64,000 nucleotides of DNA. Source: Cycas panzhihuaensis (Eukaryota; Cycadophyta). The notes beneath the pieces were generated by a model. It worked only from the letters and a program-made list of their open reading frames with translations, made no database searches and had not been told where the DNA came from. Below, piece by piece: positions 44,706 through 57,379 of this stretch. The position numbers and the translations under genes were made by a program. The first letter of the stretch is position 1, and each line of letters opens with the position of its first letter. The DNA lies in the NCBI GenBank assembly GCA_023213395.1, contig CM041465.1, positions 63,247,741 to 63,311,740 on the forward strand. Direction: 5' to 3'.

Positions 44706-45310
44706 GTATGGTAGACATCCAGAGGCTGGCAAAGGCAGTAGTCTGAGAGGTATTCCCTCGGGCATACACAAAGGGGCAACCTCCCATCTAGGTAGGTGAT
44801 GAGCCTAGATTGGCAAGTAGCCACATGGCAGCATTCGTCCCATTGATACAGGCGAGAGACATATGGGTTGTAGAGTCCCAAGAGCATGAGGTACGTGTGA
44901 GAGGATAGCAGGCATAGTTGGATGCCACTCGAGCTAAGAGAGATGCTCTACAGAGTCGAGTAGAGGTGTTGGAGGCTCAAGGAGGAGCCGAAGGGGATAT
45001 GGGGAGCCATATCCAACTGGTAGTGATGGAGGAGTGCCTCTAGGGGATGGAGGAGAGGCTCCACCTCATAGAGATAGAGCTGGATCGTATCCAAGCCCAA
45101 TATGATTGACTGATAGAGGACATGGCATCGAGGTCGACGCGGAGCAGGACACAGACCCACACAGTGGTGACAACCACGAGGAGGCCACAGGATGTGGGGA
45201 GCGAGGCGGGAAGCTCACAGATACTAGAGAGGAGTCTCAGAGGGATGTGGTCCCCAGGAGAGGGATCACATCGACCAGGAGATGATGCCCCAGGGGCGGG
45301 GCAACAGTAG

Positions 45311-46038
45311 AGTAGTATATCTAGTTTTTTGTTTTAGACAGGGGAAAGTACGGACCTCAAGGGAGTTACCATATGTAGTCACATGATTGTACCCTCCCTG
45401 CAAGGACATCGACTTCCCATGGATGATGTACCATACTATTTGTATGATATGACACATGATTTTTGATATATATAGACGAGGTGATTGGTACCCCATTTGG
45501 TATATGATGATGTATATATCGACATGTGATGGATTGTATGTATGTTTCCGTTTACATGTTTATGTATGTGTATGAGGGTGCACGGATGTACGAGGATATA
45601 TATATTATTACACTTTGAGCAGATTATTATATGAGTGTTATGTTATGACATTCGTTTAGGTTATGCATATTTCCTTTTATGTAGGATCATGTTCCTAACA
45701 GGAGCACATACGATCACCATGAGTAGAGGCGATAGACATATATGGGGCTAGGAAACAAGGCAACACGCATGTCCATATGAGAGGATAGTGGGATATGTAA
45801 AGGAAATACCAAGAGGATGAGAGTGACAGAACTCCCAAAATGTCGTCCTAATCAGGGGATGCCCAAATAAGTGGACAAGGTCCCAAGGGGAATGGGAATA
45901 AGGGTACTACGGGAGGATCCAAAAAGAAACGAGAAGGCTTTCCTAAGCCGTCATTGCACCCATGGCTAGGAGGAATGGGATCAAGCTTAATATGGTAGTT
46001 TAGGCTCATTTTGGAGCGTGGATAAGGTGATGACGAAG
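45311..46038 (-). other. Spacer between integrase and antisense gene, element C
   Basis: Non-coding; the convergent 3' ends of pol and the antisense gene. It shares the ATGATGTACCATA, TGCACGGATG and GGATCATGTTCC blocks with the spacers of A, B and G. Confidence 0.6.
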
Positions 46039-49000
46039 TCATGTGTAGAATTTCTTGAGGAATTTCCCATTAACAACTTTCTCAAACTCAAGGCCCTCCA
46101 AGGTGGCGATCCTATAGGCGCTGTTATTGAGGCTCTCGAGAATGACAAAGGGGCTAACCCATTTGGGTCTAATTTTAGTTAAGAGGTCATGGAGATATTG
46201 CAATTTCAGGACGTGGTTCTCAGGATACAAAGGATGAGAACAAAGGTGTTTATCGTAGGTCCTTTGTGAGCGGGCTTTGGATGTAAGGTTAGCCTAATAG
46301 GCGGCTAAACATCTCTCATCCAAGGCCTCGAGGTCTAAGAGGTGAGCTTGATGGATCAATTTCTCATCGATAAGACCTTGAAGGGAAACACGTAGAGAGG
46401 GAATCTCCACTTCTAAAGGGAGTACCACCTCAGTCTCGTAAACTAGGGAGAACGGAGTCATTCCTGTAGTAGCACGGATAGAGGTACAGTAGGCCCATAG
46501 TGCGGAAGGGAGCTAAAGGTACCAGTCTCTTTAAGACTAAGTGACAGTTTTCTTTAAGATGTTCACAAGAGTCTTGTTGAACAACTTGACTTGACCATTT
46601 TCCTGGGAGTAATAAGAGGAGGAAGTTTTGTGAGAGATTTTAAATTTCTCACAAATTTCGTCCATCTCCTTGTTACAAAAAAGGATTCTGTTATCTGTGA
46701 TCAAGACGTCGGGAATCTCGAAGTGGCAAATGATGTGCTAGTAGATGAAAGTAGCTATCATCTTACTAGGAGCAGTAATAAGAGGGATGGCTTCCACCCA
46801 TTTAGTAAAGTACTCCGTAGTAGTCAAGATAAACTTGTGATATGATGAAGAAGGTGGGGATATAGCCCCGATGAGGTCTAGACCCCATTGAGCGAAAGGC
46901 CATGGAGATATAATAGGATGTAGGGCCTCAGAAGGCACATAGGAGATGTTAGTATGTTCTTAACATCGTTGACACCTCAAGGCAAAGGCATGGACATCCT
47001 TAAAGAGGGACAGCTAATAGTAGCCCATACGAAGGATCCTCTAGGCCATGGATTAGCCCCCAAAGTGGCCCCCATAAATGCCATGGTGGCATTCGCAGAG
47101 TATTTGGTCTACTTCACTAGGAGTGACGTAACGGAGGAGGATCCCATCGAAAGGCCTCTTATATAATACTTTGTCCATGAGGAAGTATTGCCTAGCATAT
47201 GTCTAGATACGAGATATAACTTTATTATTAGCTTCAGGGTGGTACTGCTACTATGTGAGGTACTGCATAATATCACCATAGCACTTGTTATCAAAGAGTG
47301 GATGGGAAGGAATGCCCTGAATGATTAAAATAGATTCATCAGGAAGAGAATCGTCAATAGGGGCATCGAGCGAGTTAGGGATAGGGGCGTCTGTGAGCTG
47401 CTCAACCACTACCATCTCATTCTTCAATTTCCTGTTAACAATATGAAGGTCAAACTCTTGAAGCAGGATAACCCAATGGCCAACCTTACCCATCAAGTCT
47501 AAATGAGTAAGTAGATATCGCAAGGGATCAGACTGGATGATTACCTTGTTAGTATTACCAAGTAAGTAGTGTCTAAACTTCTTGGTTGCGTGAACCAAGG
47601 AGAGACATTCCTTCTCAGTCAGGGAGTAGTTGAGTTTAGTAGCCACAAGGGTGTGATTGATAAAGTAAATAGCTCTTTCGACTCCAGAATTGTCCTCTTG
47701 AGCCAACATAGCACCCAAAGACTCATCAGTCACTGAGGTATAGAGAATGAAAGGCCTATTGAAACAAGGGGGCACCAATGTTAGAGCAGAAGTAAGGGCT
47801 TCCTTAAGTCCTTCGAAGGCTTGTTGGGTCTTATCAGACCAAACAAATGTGACTCCCTTCTTTAATAGGTTGATCAAGGGTTTGGCACTCACGACAAAAT
47901 CTGCCAAGAAGTACCTAAGGAAACTAAGCCTACCTAGAAACAACTTGATCTATCATTGGGTTCTAGGAGGCAGCATATCAAGGATTGCCTTGACTTTATC
48001 AGGGTCAATCTAAATTCCTTATTTTGACACAAGAAATCCAAGGAGTTTGCCAGAAGTAATGATAAACACACATTTGAGTGGGTTTAGGCTTACTTAGTAC
48101 TTATGGTACCATGTGAAGATAGCCTGCACGTCTAAGAGATGATGGGATCTGACACATAAGAGGCCCATCATGTCATCCATGAAGACCTCCAACGTGTCAT
48201 CAATGAGGCCATGGAAGACAAAATGCATCACCTTTTAGTAAGTAGCGCCTGCATTTTTGAGACCGAAGGGCATTGCCTTATAGGCAAAGGTAACCCATGA
48301 GGTGGTAAAGGCTGTTTTGTGGTGGTCTTTGGGAGAGATTTGAATCTGGTTGTAAGTGGAGAAGCCATCCATCAAGGACATGACTTTAAACCTGGCAGTT
48401 TGATCAATGATTTCATTGATGAAAGGGAGTGGAAAGTTGTCTTTATGACACACATTGTTGATATCATAGAAATCAATGCATATCTGGATAGTCTTGTTCT
48501 TTTAGCAATAGGAACGATATTGGACACCCATTTAGGGTAGTCGATAGAAGTGATAAGTCCAGCATCCAAAAGTTTCTCAACCTCTATTTTGACAGTGGAT
48601 GAGAGTTTAGGATAGAGAGGACGCTACTTCTAGCGCATGGGATGGGCTCCAGGAATGGTAGTGAGATTGTGGGTGACGATGGAGGGGTCGATTCCCTTCA
48701 TGTCAGAGTAATGCCATGCAAAGACATCCTGAAACTCCTAGAATAAAAGGGAATATTCCCTTACCTCATCAGGAGAGCATTCCATCCCTACCTTAATGAC
48801 CTTGCCCGGAGCTAAGACTATGTCCTGGGTCGCCCCCATGCACATGGTATTCCCCTCCTCAGAATGGAGAGGGGCAAGGTCAACAAGAAGAGACAGAATA
48901 GGGGATGGAATTGGCTTAGCAAATGTGGACCCAATTGTCAGGACCTTCTGGTGACCAAGCCTATGGTGACCAAAAGGAAAGTTAGGTGTAGAGCCTACTA

Positions 49001-50540
49001 AGTGCTCAAGCAAGGCTTCATCATCTTCAAAGTAATCTACCCCATGGATGACCTTACTTTGAATAGATGAAGTGCTAGAAAAAATGGGAGTGACGAGACC
49101 GTAGGGGTCATCAGGCTGCCTAACATCCTCAAAAGACTCCAAGAGAGAGTCAGGATGGGGCTCCTTAGAAGGAGTAAAAGGAAGTTCCTCGAAACCATCA
49201 CCTAGTAGGGGTGATGGAGAGGAAGAATCAATGAGCTATGGGTCAATGCGTGCAATAACATGTGACACAAGGGGGTGACTAGTCTCTCCAACAAGAGGGG
49301 TTCTAGGTTGGGACCTAGAACAAGAAGGGTGCCTCTTACTAGTGTGAAGGAAAGAGATGGGGTGAGGAAAGTCCTCATCCTTACCAGGGGACTTGTCATC
49401 ACTAAATAGGGTGAGGTACCCGTAGCTCCTGACACCAATAGGAGCAAACTGATTAAGACTAGAGGAAGAAGATGTAGGGTCTTCTTCGAGATGGGATAAA
49501 TCAGGTATGCCGATGGAGCAAGTTGAGGCATAAGTAGAAGGGCCTTTATCTCCCTTCGTATGGCCATGGCTTGGTTGGTTGGTAGGATGACTTTGCTTAA
49601 TAGGTGGGCATTCACGGGAAACAACCCTCACTCGTCCATCATGAACGAACTTAAGATGCCCCCAACGGGTCGAACACACGACTCCCATCTAATCGAGCCA
49701 TGGTCAACCCAAGAGAAGATTATAGTAGATGTCGACGTCAAGGACTAAAATGTCGGCAAGGATAGTCTTACGCTCAAGAGTGAGCTAGATTGAGATAGAT
49801 CCCAATGGGGTCTTTTCGCTACCATTGTAGCCTTGGCATCACCATGGAATAGGTTCCAATGTGGAAACACCAAGCTCTTACATAATGCAGAAGGGCATGG
49901 TATTAACAAAAGAACCGTTGTTGATGACGGTCCTTCGCAAGGTATAATCTAGTGTGTCAATAGTAATGGTGAAAGGGAAGTTCCATTGGCGTTTCCTTTC
50001 ACAAGTGGAGGGAAGGTCTTTAGGGTCAAAAGAAATGATAGGCTCATGGCTTTGGGTAATACCCAAAGCGTGAATGGGTGCATCACTCAACCTTAAAGCT
50101 TCCAAAAGAAGAGTTTGTTATTCAGGACAACTTCTCAAGATGTCCATGATGGACATCCTAGCGACTACAGTACAAAGCTCATCGATGACAGAAAAGGCCT
50201 TCCCCTTTGCTGTGAATTGAGGAAGGGCTCTTTTGAAATCATAATGACCTGGATGAAAGGGAATTGTCTTGGGAAGTAACAAGACTTTCGGAAGAGGATT
50301 AGAGTGTGGAGTAGAAGAAGAGGCATCAGCTACCTCTTTAGTGGTTTGAGACCAAGTTAAGGCATATAAGGGGATGGCCTCAAGCATTTGAATCACCTTC
50401 TTTCCCTTATTCCGGTACCACGAAGGTGAGGGAGTATGATGATCAGGGGAACGCGAAGAAGAAGATGAATCTTGGATGCTCTTCCCTTTAACGCATGAAG
50501 GATGGGAATTCAGAGATCTTCCCCAGTTCTGGTTGTTTTT
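46039..50540 (-). pseudogene. pol: pol of element C: PR-RT-RNH-INT (degenerate)
   Basis: Minus strand. Protease TVINNGSFVNTMP (first Asp changed to Asn) near 49915. RT: DAGLITSIDYPKWVSNIVPI (48569), FPLPFINEIIDQ, LMDGFSTYNQIQISPKDHHK, MPFGLKNAGATY (ending 48235) and FMDD at 48183-48172. The gypsy RNH lies in the 230-codon open stretch 47943-47251 (FILYTSVTDESLGAMLAQE, EKECLSLVHATKKFRHYLLG). Integrase: zinc finger region 47170-46950, core AQWGLDLIGA (46938 on), a degraded E in QVKLFN, and C-terminus PKWVSPFVILESLNNSAYRI to the stop at 46041-46039. The linker after RNH has a single copy of the segment duplicated in A. No second RNase H occurs between RNH and INT. Confidence 0.88.
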
Positions 50541-52618
50541 GGGTTGAGAATTATGATCATGGGGAACAGATCCTTATGGATTGGTTGGTCTAGGTTGGGC
50601 CTTGAGGCCCATTTAGGGGATGAGTCACGTTGAGGGGCATCCCTAGGATGTTGAGCCTGACAACTTGAGTTGTCATGGAAACACTCCCCATGAATGAAAT
50701 GCCATTTCTTCTCAACTGAGGAATCTGGCTTCCTTGCTTGAGAGGACTGGGTGTTACCACCCCTAGGGACAACAACTTGAGTACCTTGTTGGATTTGTTT
50801 ATTGGAAGTGGGTGATGAAGGAGCTTGCAGTTTAAGTTCCTTCATCATATACTCAAATGAACATATAACAGAAGTGAGCAGATCTAGGGTCTTCTCAGTC
50901 GGATGAGAAGAGGACCTAATGGACTATTGTAGTTTGGTTTCTTTAGTTTGAGGTGGTGCCTCACAACGCTGTGAGGGCCTAAGAGGCTTCTTGAGTCTAG
51001 CCTGGATCTCAATAGCCTCAAGCGCTAAGCACTTTACAATAACAGAATCACATGTAGTCGCCCCCATCTTAAGGACTTCCACATGGACTTCAGGGTGAAG
51101 TACATTAACGAAGAGATCCCACTTCAATTCCTCAGGCAAAGTAGCCTTTGTGGAATAGAGGAGGTCATGAAATCGTCAGACAAAGTCACGGTTCATTTCA
51201 TCGTGACCTTGTTTGAGTGAAAGAAGGGATTTCATTCCACTTTCAAATGGACAAGCTACATCAAAATAGTTGATGAACTCATTCATAAGTTACTGGAACG
51301 AGAAAATAAAATGGGCATGCAGGTGAAAAAACCACTTAAAGGCATCACCTTGTAGAGATCGTGGAAATAATTTCATTAGTATGTGATCATAGTCCCAGTA
51401 ATCGATGCACATCATAGAGAAACTACGGACATACTTCGCTAGATCCTGTGATGAAGTTCCATCAAACTTAGGAACTTCAGGGGGATGATGTGGTAAATTG
51501 GTTCTTAATGCCTCAATGGATAATGGTGTCGATTTATAATCCATGAAGGGACGTACCTTTGCCTAGACCATAGGATCAACAAATGATATGGAAGGTAATG
51601 GACAAGGAATGGATAGGGGCAATAGACCCATCCCTCCTTAAGGGAATATCCCTTGCTGAAAAGAGACTTGAGAATAGGTGCTTTGGAAGGAAGTTGGGTT
51701 TCCTTGAAAAGGATCAACGTAAGGAGCTATGCAGGATGGGGGAAAAGAAGGGTGTGGAACTAGGTTTTGTCCATATGGGCCACCTGTTGGTGGCACAACC
51801 CCATATCAATGCAATGGATCCACCCCATAAGTTGGAATATGGTTCCCTTTACTATGCCCCTAAGGTTGATAAGTATAGCCTAGGGGTATGTAAAGAGAGG
51901 GGCCAATAGGTTGGTTTTGAGTATACGTAGGAGCAGATCCCACATGACTAGTAGTAGAGATATTAGTACGACCTCTAGGCCTACTAGGAAATGCATGTAC
52001 CACATTCGGAAGTGGCATGTTGGCTTGACTAGGAAGAGGTATGCTAACCCCTAGCTTGGAGAAAGACATACCACAAGAGAGTCCCAAAGAGCTAGGACCA
52101 TGATAAGGAATAGAAGGTATGACAGACATCCCTAAGGTAGATGTAAGGGTAGACCAGGATGAATTTGTAGGCATAAAAAGATTACTTATCATGGGAGATG
52201 TAGATGTGGATGAAGATAGTAGGATAGGTATGGATGAGGGGGATGCCCCACTATGTAAGACATCTTCAAACCATCTAGGATGTGATTGAAGACGAGCAAC
52301 CTAAAAGCACTCACTAAGGGCTTCAAGCACGTTGGCAGGAGGGGTATCTACGTGATTGTAGGAGGTAAACGGGACCTTATATGAAGTAGACCCCTTAGGA
52401 TGCTCCTCAGAAGAATCACCAACTGGGTGGTGAATCTCGAGAGGAGATGGACCCTCTACTGCATGAGTAGAGGGGTGGGCATCATGTGGGTGATGTCGAT
52501 CACTCAGATAGTAAATAGGATCATCACCCTCTTGGGTGGATCCCAGAATGGATGTGGAGAACTCATGAGCTCCCGAGGCAAAAGCATGATAATCTCAATC
52601 TGAAGGGTATCCTTCCAT
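50510..52618 (-). pseudogene. gag: gag of element C (degenerate)
   Basis: ATG GAA GGA TAC at 52618 is the start, followed by a TGA where A has sequence coding through. Ser/Pro/Thr-rich N-terminus to about 51900; PPEVPKFDGTSSQDLAKYVR near 51480; core LKWDLFVNVLHPEVHVEVLK (51139 on). The zinc-knuckle-like FIHGECFHDNSSCQAQHP lies near 50700. A 112-codon open end closes at TGA 50512-50510, the same stop as in A. Pol follows in the -1 frame. Confidence 0.8.
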
Positions 52619-52855
52619 TGTCGAATCAAAATTCGACGATGAAAGAAGATGATATGCAGGGTCTTCTAACAATGGAGGTAAACCATGTAGGCGATGTAAG
52701 AAATGTCACATACAAAACTTGCCAACACATTAGCAAAAGGAGAAAGATGCAAAGTATGTGTTGGGGGCTGCCCAATGAAAGGAAGAAGTGTAGGAGACCA
52801 CTAAAAGGTAATAGTACCAACAAAAAGGGATAGGAACTAGCTCCCTTACTGGCAG

Positions 52856-52874
52856 GTCCCTAGTATGGTTGCTA
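52856..52874 (-). other. Primer binding site, element C
   Basis: Minus strand TAGCAACCATACTAGGGAC, one base from the LTR end; 18 of 19 bases match element A's site. Confidence 0.6.
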
Positions 52875-53858
52875 GTGGATGCGCATCTACGGGATAATCA
52901 CTATGCTCAATAGGAGTAATGGTAGTCAATGATGACGTCGAAGGTGTGGGCGAAAACTTACAAGCAAAGAAAGTACCACACAGGGCACCCCATGTGCCAG
53001 AGCATGAATTCAGGACCTACGAATGGTACCCAACAACCTTAAAGTAGCCCTCAATCTGGAAGAGAGAGTGCATATAGGGGGTAGCCTAGATGGAGTCAAG
53101 AGGGAGGTCCTCCCACCCTTAGATGGCCAGAAGGGAAGAGGAGGAATCCTCAAAGAGTTTCCCTATAATAAAGGGAAAAAGGAGTAAATGGAGTAGGTAA
53201 AAGCCTACACTGTAAGTGGGTCTCCCGTGGCTATTTGGTCAATGCAAATAGGACCAAGGGAGAGAGGGAAGCAATTAGACCAAGTTTTCCTTTAACAACA
53301 AAAGGGGCAAAAAGGAAAAAGACCAAGTGGTACGTATACAAGCAAGTGATGCCAAATAGAATATACCTAAAGGATATGTTTGGATTAGTAAGAAGAGGAA
53401 GAAGGAAATAAAGGGGATTCCTACAATGCCCTTTTCTTATATGAAACCAACATATGACATAGAAGCATATAAGTGTAAATAATCAATACCATTCAACCCT
53501 TTACTTTCATGTGGTCTAGTTAGCTAGAATATAGATTTTAATAAAAGAAAAAAGGGAAATGGGGAATAAATGAATAGATGTATGTACTCGGGGGGTGTAG
53601 TGGCCAACAGGAGACCTCACCCACACACAATGCATGCCCTCATGCCAACCGATGGATGTGCAGCCAAGATCAATGGGAAGGACGGGGACTTCCTTACCTT
53701 CCCCTTATGAAAGAAAGCAGAATGAAAGGAAGTAAATAGAATGAAAGAAAGGAAAAGAGGATGAAACGTAGCCAGATTTGGAGGCCTTTTCCTTTCATGT
53801 AGAACCACTCCAACCTACACATATAAGAACTTATCCCTTCCAAGGAGGGGCTATGAAG

Positions 53859-53878
53859 ATATATATATATATATATAT
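53859..53878. repeat. (AT)10 microsatellite in element C 5' LTR
   Basis: Orthologous site to the (AT)28 run at 39452-39507. Confidence 0.9.
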
Positions 53879-54956
53879 GCAAGTGTATGTGATTTATATA
53901 TCAAATTATTATATCAAGTTAGGAAAGTAACTGCTGCAAATGACTCCAATCTTCCCTTAAGCAAACATGAACATAAAGCAAGAAGGAGTGAAGGGAAGCC
54001 TCGGGATGGCTAAACCCTCCGCTAGATTCTCCACACAACCTCTTAGCATAGTAAGATGAGGGTAAATTATAACTTATAATGGCCAAGAAATATAAGGGTA
54101 AATGTAACAAAGCATTGGAGAGATGTCAAGGTGTGGAGTTGCTATGGGTAGCAATCTGATGTACAAACCCCTATAAAATCTTTCAAGAGATACCAAGCAA
54201 CATTACGGACATTATGGGAGCCCAAATGGGAGGTGTGAAAGCCTGGAATCAGTGCAGCAAGGGGCTACAAATGTTGATAATCTAGCGTAGGCCTAAGGCT
54301 CACCTACTCCTAATTATCCCAAGAGAAGCATGGGAGCAAGAGAAGAAAGGTGGGAAGAGGATTGCCCTTGGAGAGTAGGACTAGGTGGGGGGCTTCTCCT
54401 ACCTTACTCTCTTCACCCAACCTTTGTGGATCTTCTCCTCTTGCTTCCTTAAGGAAAACTAGTAAAGGAACAGTGAAAACCTAGAAATAACAGGCTAAAC
54501 TCAATCGAAACAGTGTTTACTATAGTCAATCATGAAGAAAGCAAGCAAACAAACAAGGAAATGAGTCTAACATAGAAATAACATATCATAAATCCTAGAA
54601 AAATTATTTAGAGGACCTGTTAGGATGAATATAGGGCAGGTTTACCCTTACAACTAGTGCAGAGGAGGGTTCCTGCAAGATTTTGTAGGAAATATCCCAA
54701 GAGGCAGCTAAAAGAGACACTTGCTAGGGTGAGTTGGAAGAGAACCACACCTAAACTTACTTGAGAACATCTGAAGAGAAGCTTTCCACCATGGAGAAGG
54801 ACTGTTATAGGTAGATCCTGGCCTGAAGTTGTAGGAAATGCAGGCCTGTAGATGCACCTGTGGAAGGAAAGAGAAAGAGTAGAAGTTGCAGAAGGAAGTA
54901 GTTGTGTTGAAGAGCCAAAAATCATCCAAGAGAGGTCAAATGATGAGGGTTTTGAG

Positions 54957-54963
54957 ATTTATA
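54957..54963 (-). promoter_or_regulatory. LTR TATA box, element C 5' LTR
   Basis: Minus strand GGTATAAATCTC, about 664 bp into the LTR. The partner LTR has decayed to GGTATGAATC. Confidence 0.6.
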
Positions 54964-55624
54964 CCTATCCCAACCCTAAACAAGTGAATAGGGCTAATCT
55001 AGATATGAGGACATGTGGTGATTTCGTGGGAAAAGCGAGAATTACCACAACAGTTTTTTAAAAACAACTTACAATAGTCGCACCACGGTAAACTTCATGG
55101 TATCGCTAAGTTTATAGTGATGCAGGACTATAAATCTAGAATGACAATAATCTGGGTTCCGAGAGCCTTGGAAGGTGATGTGGCAGGCCTGGGAGGGGTT
55201 GGCCCTCCTACCCAGGTGGCTAGGACAGTCCAGAAGGCATGTGGACAAGGCTAAAAGGGGCATCAATGGCTAAAGGACCCAGAAACGAGGTGATAAGAGC
55301 TCAAAATCAAGGCATGAACGGGTCATACAAATCAAATGAGGTTTAAGGCGATGTAGAGGTAGCACGGAGGGTCATAAAGTGCCATGGGGGATGCCTACCT
55401 TGTGGAAAGCTAGGCCCCGCTTGGTCGTCATAGGCTCATAATATGACAAGCAGCATGAATAGGTAACAAATGCAAAGTGATCATACAAATGAAGCAACTA
55501 GTCATGTAATGATGGAACACTTCTGTCAACCTTTCCAATGAAATAGTAGAGGTGAAAAGGAAGAAGCATACCTAAGCTTACCTGAGTTGACCTATCCATA
55601 TCCATTCTTGATAGTTGGGAAAGA

Positions 55625-55629
55625 AATGG
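55625..55629. repeat. Target-site duplication of element C, right copy
   Basis: AATGG, pairing with GATGG at 38463-38467. From 55630 the sequence continues element G where 38467 left off. Confidence 0.78.
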
Positions 55630-56644
55630 TTGGAGCTCCATCAGGCTAAGTAAACCCATGCATCAGGGCCTATTTTATCTTTTTCCCCTATCTAGCCTCC
55701 ACCCCGCATCAAACTCTATGCTACCATAGATATTGATGTGGGCCCCATTGAGAAAATCTTATTTTCTTAGTAGCCCCACCTCAAACTTCCTAGCACCATG
55801 ACATTTTCTATGGGGCCATGGATACCCCCCTTACAAAGGGGGAGGGGAGGTGGCCTAAAAACTAAAAAAAAAGATTTAAGTGGACTAAACTTAGTCAACT
55901 TAGATGAAGGCTACTTAATACCCTAGTCCTCCCCCTCCATCGACCTCATTCAAGCCTGAGAGGGTCTCGATTACCCTTATGGGGCCCAAAATAAACTCTA
56001 TAAACTGTAAAAAAGTAATTAAATAAAATTAATAAAATGAAATAGCTAAGGGAAGATCCACTCACTAGACCAGGCCTCATCGTTATCATCTTGTGTCTAT
56101 GATCCTAATGGCTATCCTCTCTCCCTGATCTAATAGTTTGATCTCTCTCTAGGTGCTCTAGAATACTAGCATAGCCTCACTACATAGAGGAAAGGGCTCT
56201 AGATCGCTTATGGGGCCCATCAAGATGAGTTCCATTTTCACCCTTCTCTCCTTTTTTATATGCGGGGTCCCTCAGATGCACCCCCTTATTTCTCCTTATT
56301 ATGACATCCCTCAGAATCATCTCATTATCCTCACTCACTTTGTCTTCAAGGCTTAACCCTCATTTCACTCCTATAGCTTTTGTTTTGCTCCTTTTTAGTG
56401 TATTCATGATGACCTCTTTAACGTTATAGAGGCCCCTTCTACTTTGTTTCTTGCATTACTCTGAAACATGCACATACTTGTACTCCTTTGACTTGTTTTA
56501 GTGCCTTGAATCCACTTTTTTCATTCATTTTAGCCTTTAGAGATCCCAAGGGAAGCTCCTCCTCCCGTTTAGGCCTCCATAGGCCCTTTGGGGACCCCTA
56601 AGGGCTTTGAAGAAGCGCATCTTCTAATCTTTTATCACCCTTTC
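55630..56644 (-). pseudogene. Element G 3' region: rest of antisense intron 1, exon 1, promoter, start of sense ORF
   Basis: Aligns to 13490-14465 of A. AGGGCCTATTTTATCTTTTTC and GTGGGCCCC lie in intron 1. The donor TCTA|GTGAGTGG is at 56066 and exon 1 runs 56067 to about 56240. The TATA-like GCATATAAAAA is at 56254-56263 (minus). The start of the divergent sense ORF (about 56440-56644, ending in the CCAAGGGAAGCTCCTCCTCCCG block equivalent to PPKGMLPP) is on the plus strand. Copia F is inserted at 56645, inside that ORF. Confidence 0.62.
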
Positions 56645-57307
56645 TGTTAGATAAAGTGACAAGAATATTTTGGATGCTAAAATTTTGACAAGTTGGTAGT
56701 ATGGTTTCCTCCCCAAACTTTCTCAGGGGGTTTCCAAGGGGGGTGGGATCCCCCCTTAGCTGGGGGATGCCAGAACACACCCCACTCCCCCCCACCACAA
56801 AGAGGGGGTTCAGGGGTGATAGTCCCTGACCCAGAAAGCTAGCACTAAAAAGCATACTAAATTGTAAAGAGAATCAGGGTCGTTCACTCAAAATACCTTA
56901 GATTCTATGGTCAATATTTGTGCCTTGTATGACTCTCATACAACCTGATGTACGGTGTTTTCTTCATTATGTTGATGGTATTTGATGTATTGGATATACT
57001 ATGAAAAGTTTGGTAGTTGGTTATTGTTGTTATAAGCATTCTACTATAGATTATGTATATTTCTCCATTCATTGATAATAAAGAGTGATACATTTCCTAT
57101 GTGGATGTTTCCCTAGCATACTACTAGGGTTTTACCATATTATATCTGGTGTATATATGATACTTTAGCTTTCTAACTCATTTTATTGTATTATATTTGG
57201 TTTAAGAACTTTCATGTTAAATTTCAATTTTGATTCTTGTAATTAGTTATAAAATAGTTTAGATCTCGGTGGCAGTTTCAGGTTATTGGGACCTTGTCTT
57301 CTCAACA
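56645..57307 (+). repeat. 5' LTR of copia element F
   Basis: Starts TGTTAGATAAAGTGACAAG and ends CTTCTCAACA two bases before the PBS, 663 bp. It matches 61323-61892. Confidence 0.9.
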
Positions 57308-57309
57308 AG

Positions 57310-57321
57310 TGGTATCAGAGC
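57310..57321 (+). other. Primer binding site, copia F
   Basis: TGGTATCAGAGC is the classic site for initiator methionine tRNA in plant copia elements. Confidence 0.95.
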
Positions 57322-57379
57322 CACTTTTATTTTTTTAATGAGTTTGTGAGGGTTTTGGTGTCAACCTTTTCTACAGCAA

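Larger units (their letters stand above)
42745..45310 (+). pseudogene. Antisense spliced gene of element C (plant-mobile-domain-like)
   Basis: The best preserved copy. Exon 1 runs from about 42745 to 42904. Intron 1 is 42905-43389 (donor GT decayed to AT) and exon 2 is 43390-44590. ATG is at 43399 in a strong context (GTGACCATGG). Intron 2 is 44591-44705 and exon 3 is 44706-45310, ending GAGQQ-TAG. Exon 2 has a FHLPQV-type start near 43583 after a 4-bp CTTT insertion that shifts frame, then DIRRILGVPVTGRSV, REVAMFFTGLDRWER, and an open 102-codon stretch 43901-44206 (WATLIAANLIVPLDAIQVAG, LLQYWFFDHFGVVALTGCPH). A Gly/Ala/Pro-rich linker follows (44240-44415). Exon 3 reads in one frame with a few CAG/CGA-to-stop changes, and has a predicted coiled coil (SRVEVLEAQ, MEERLHLIEIELDRIQAQYD). 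Predicted product of about 600 residues. The role is unknown. Confidence 0.68.
52876..55624 (-). repeat. 5' LTR of gypsy element C
   Basis: A 2,749-bp LTR pairing with 38468-41300. Its 3' end reads GCGCATCCA as in A. The outer end is GGGAAAGA on the plus strand where GGGAAACA is expected. It contains GGTATAAATC at 54956-54965 (TATA), AAGGTAAGG at 53700-53692 (minus), (AT)10 at 53859-53878, and a single AAACTTCATGGTATCG motif at 55085-55110. Confidence 0.92.
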
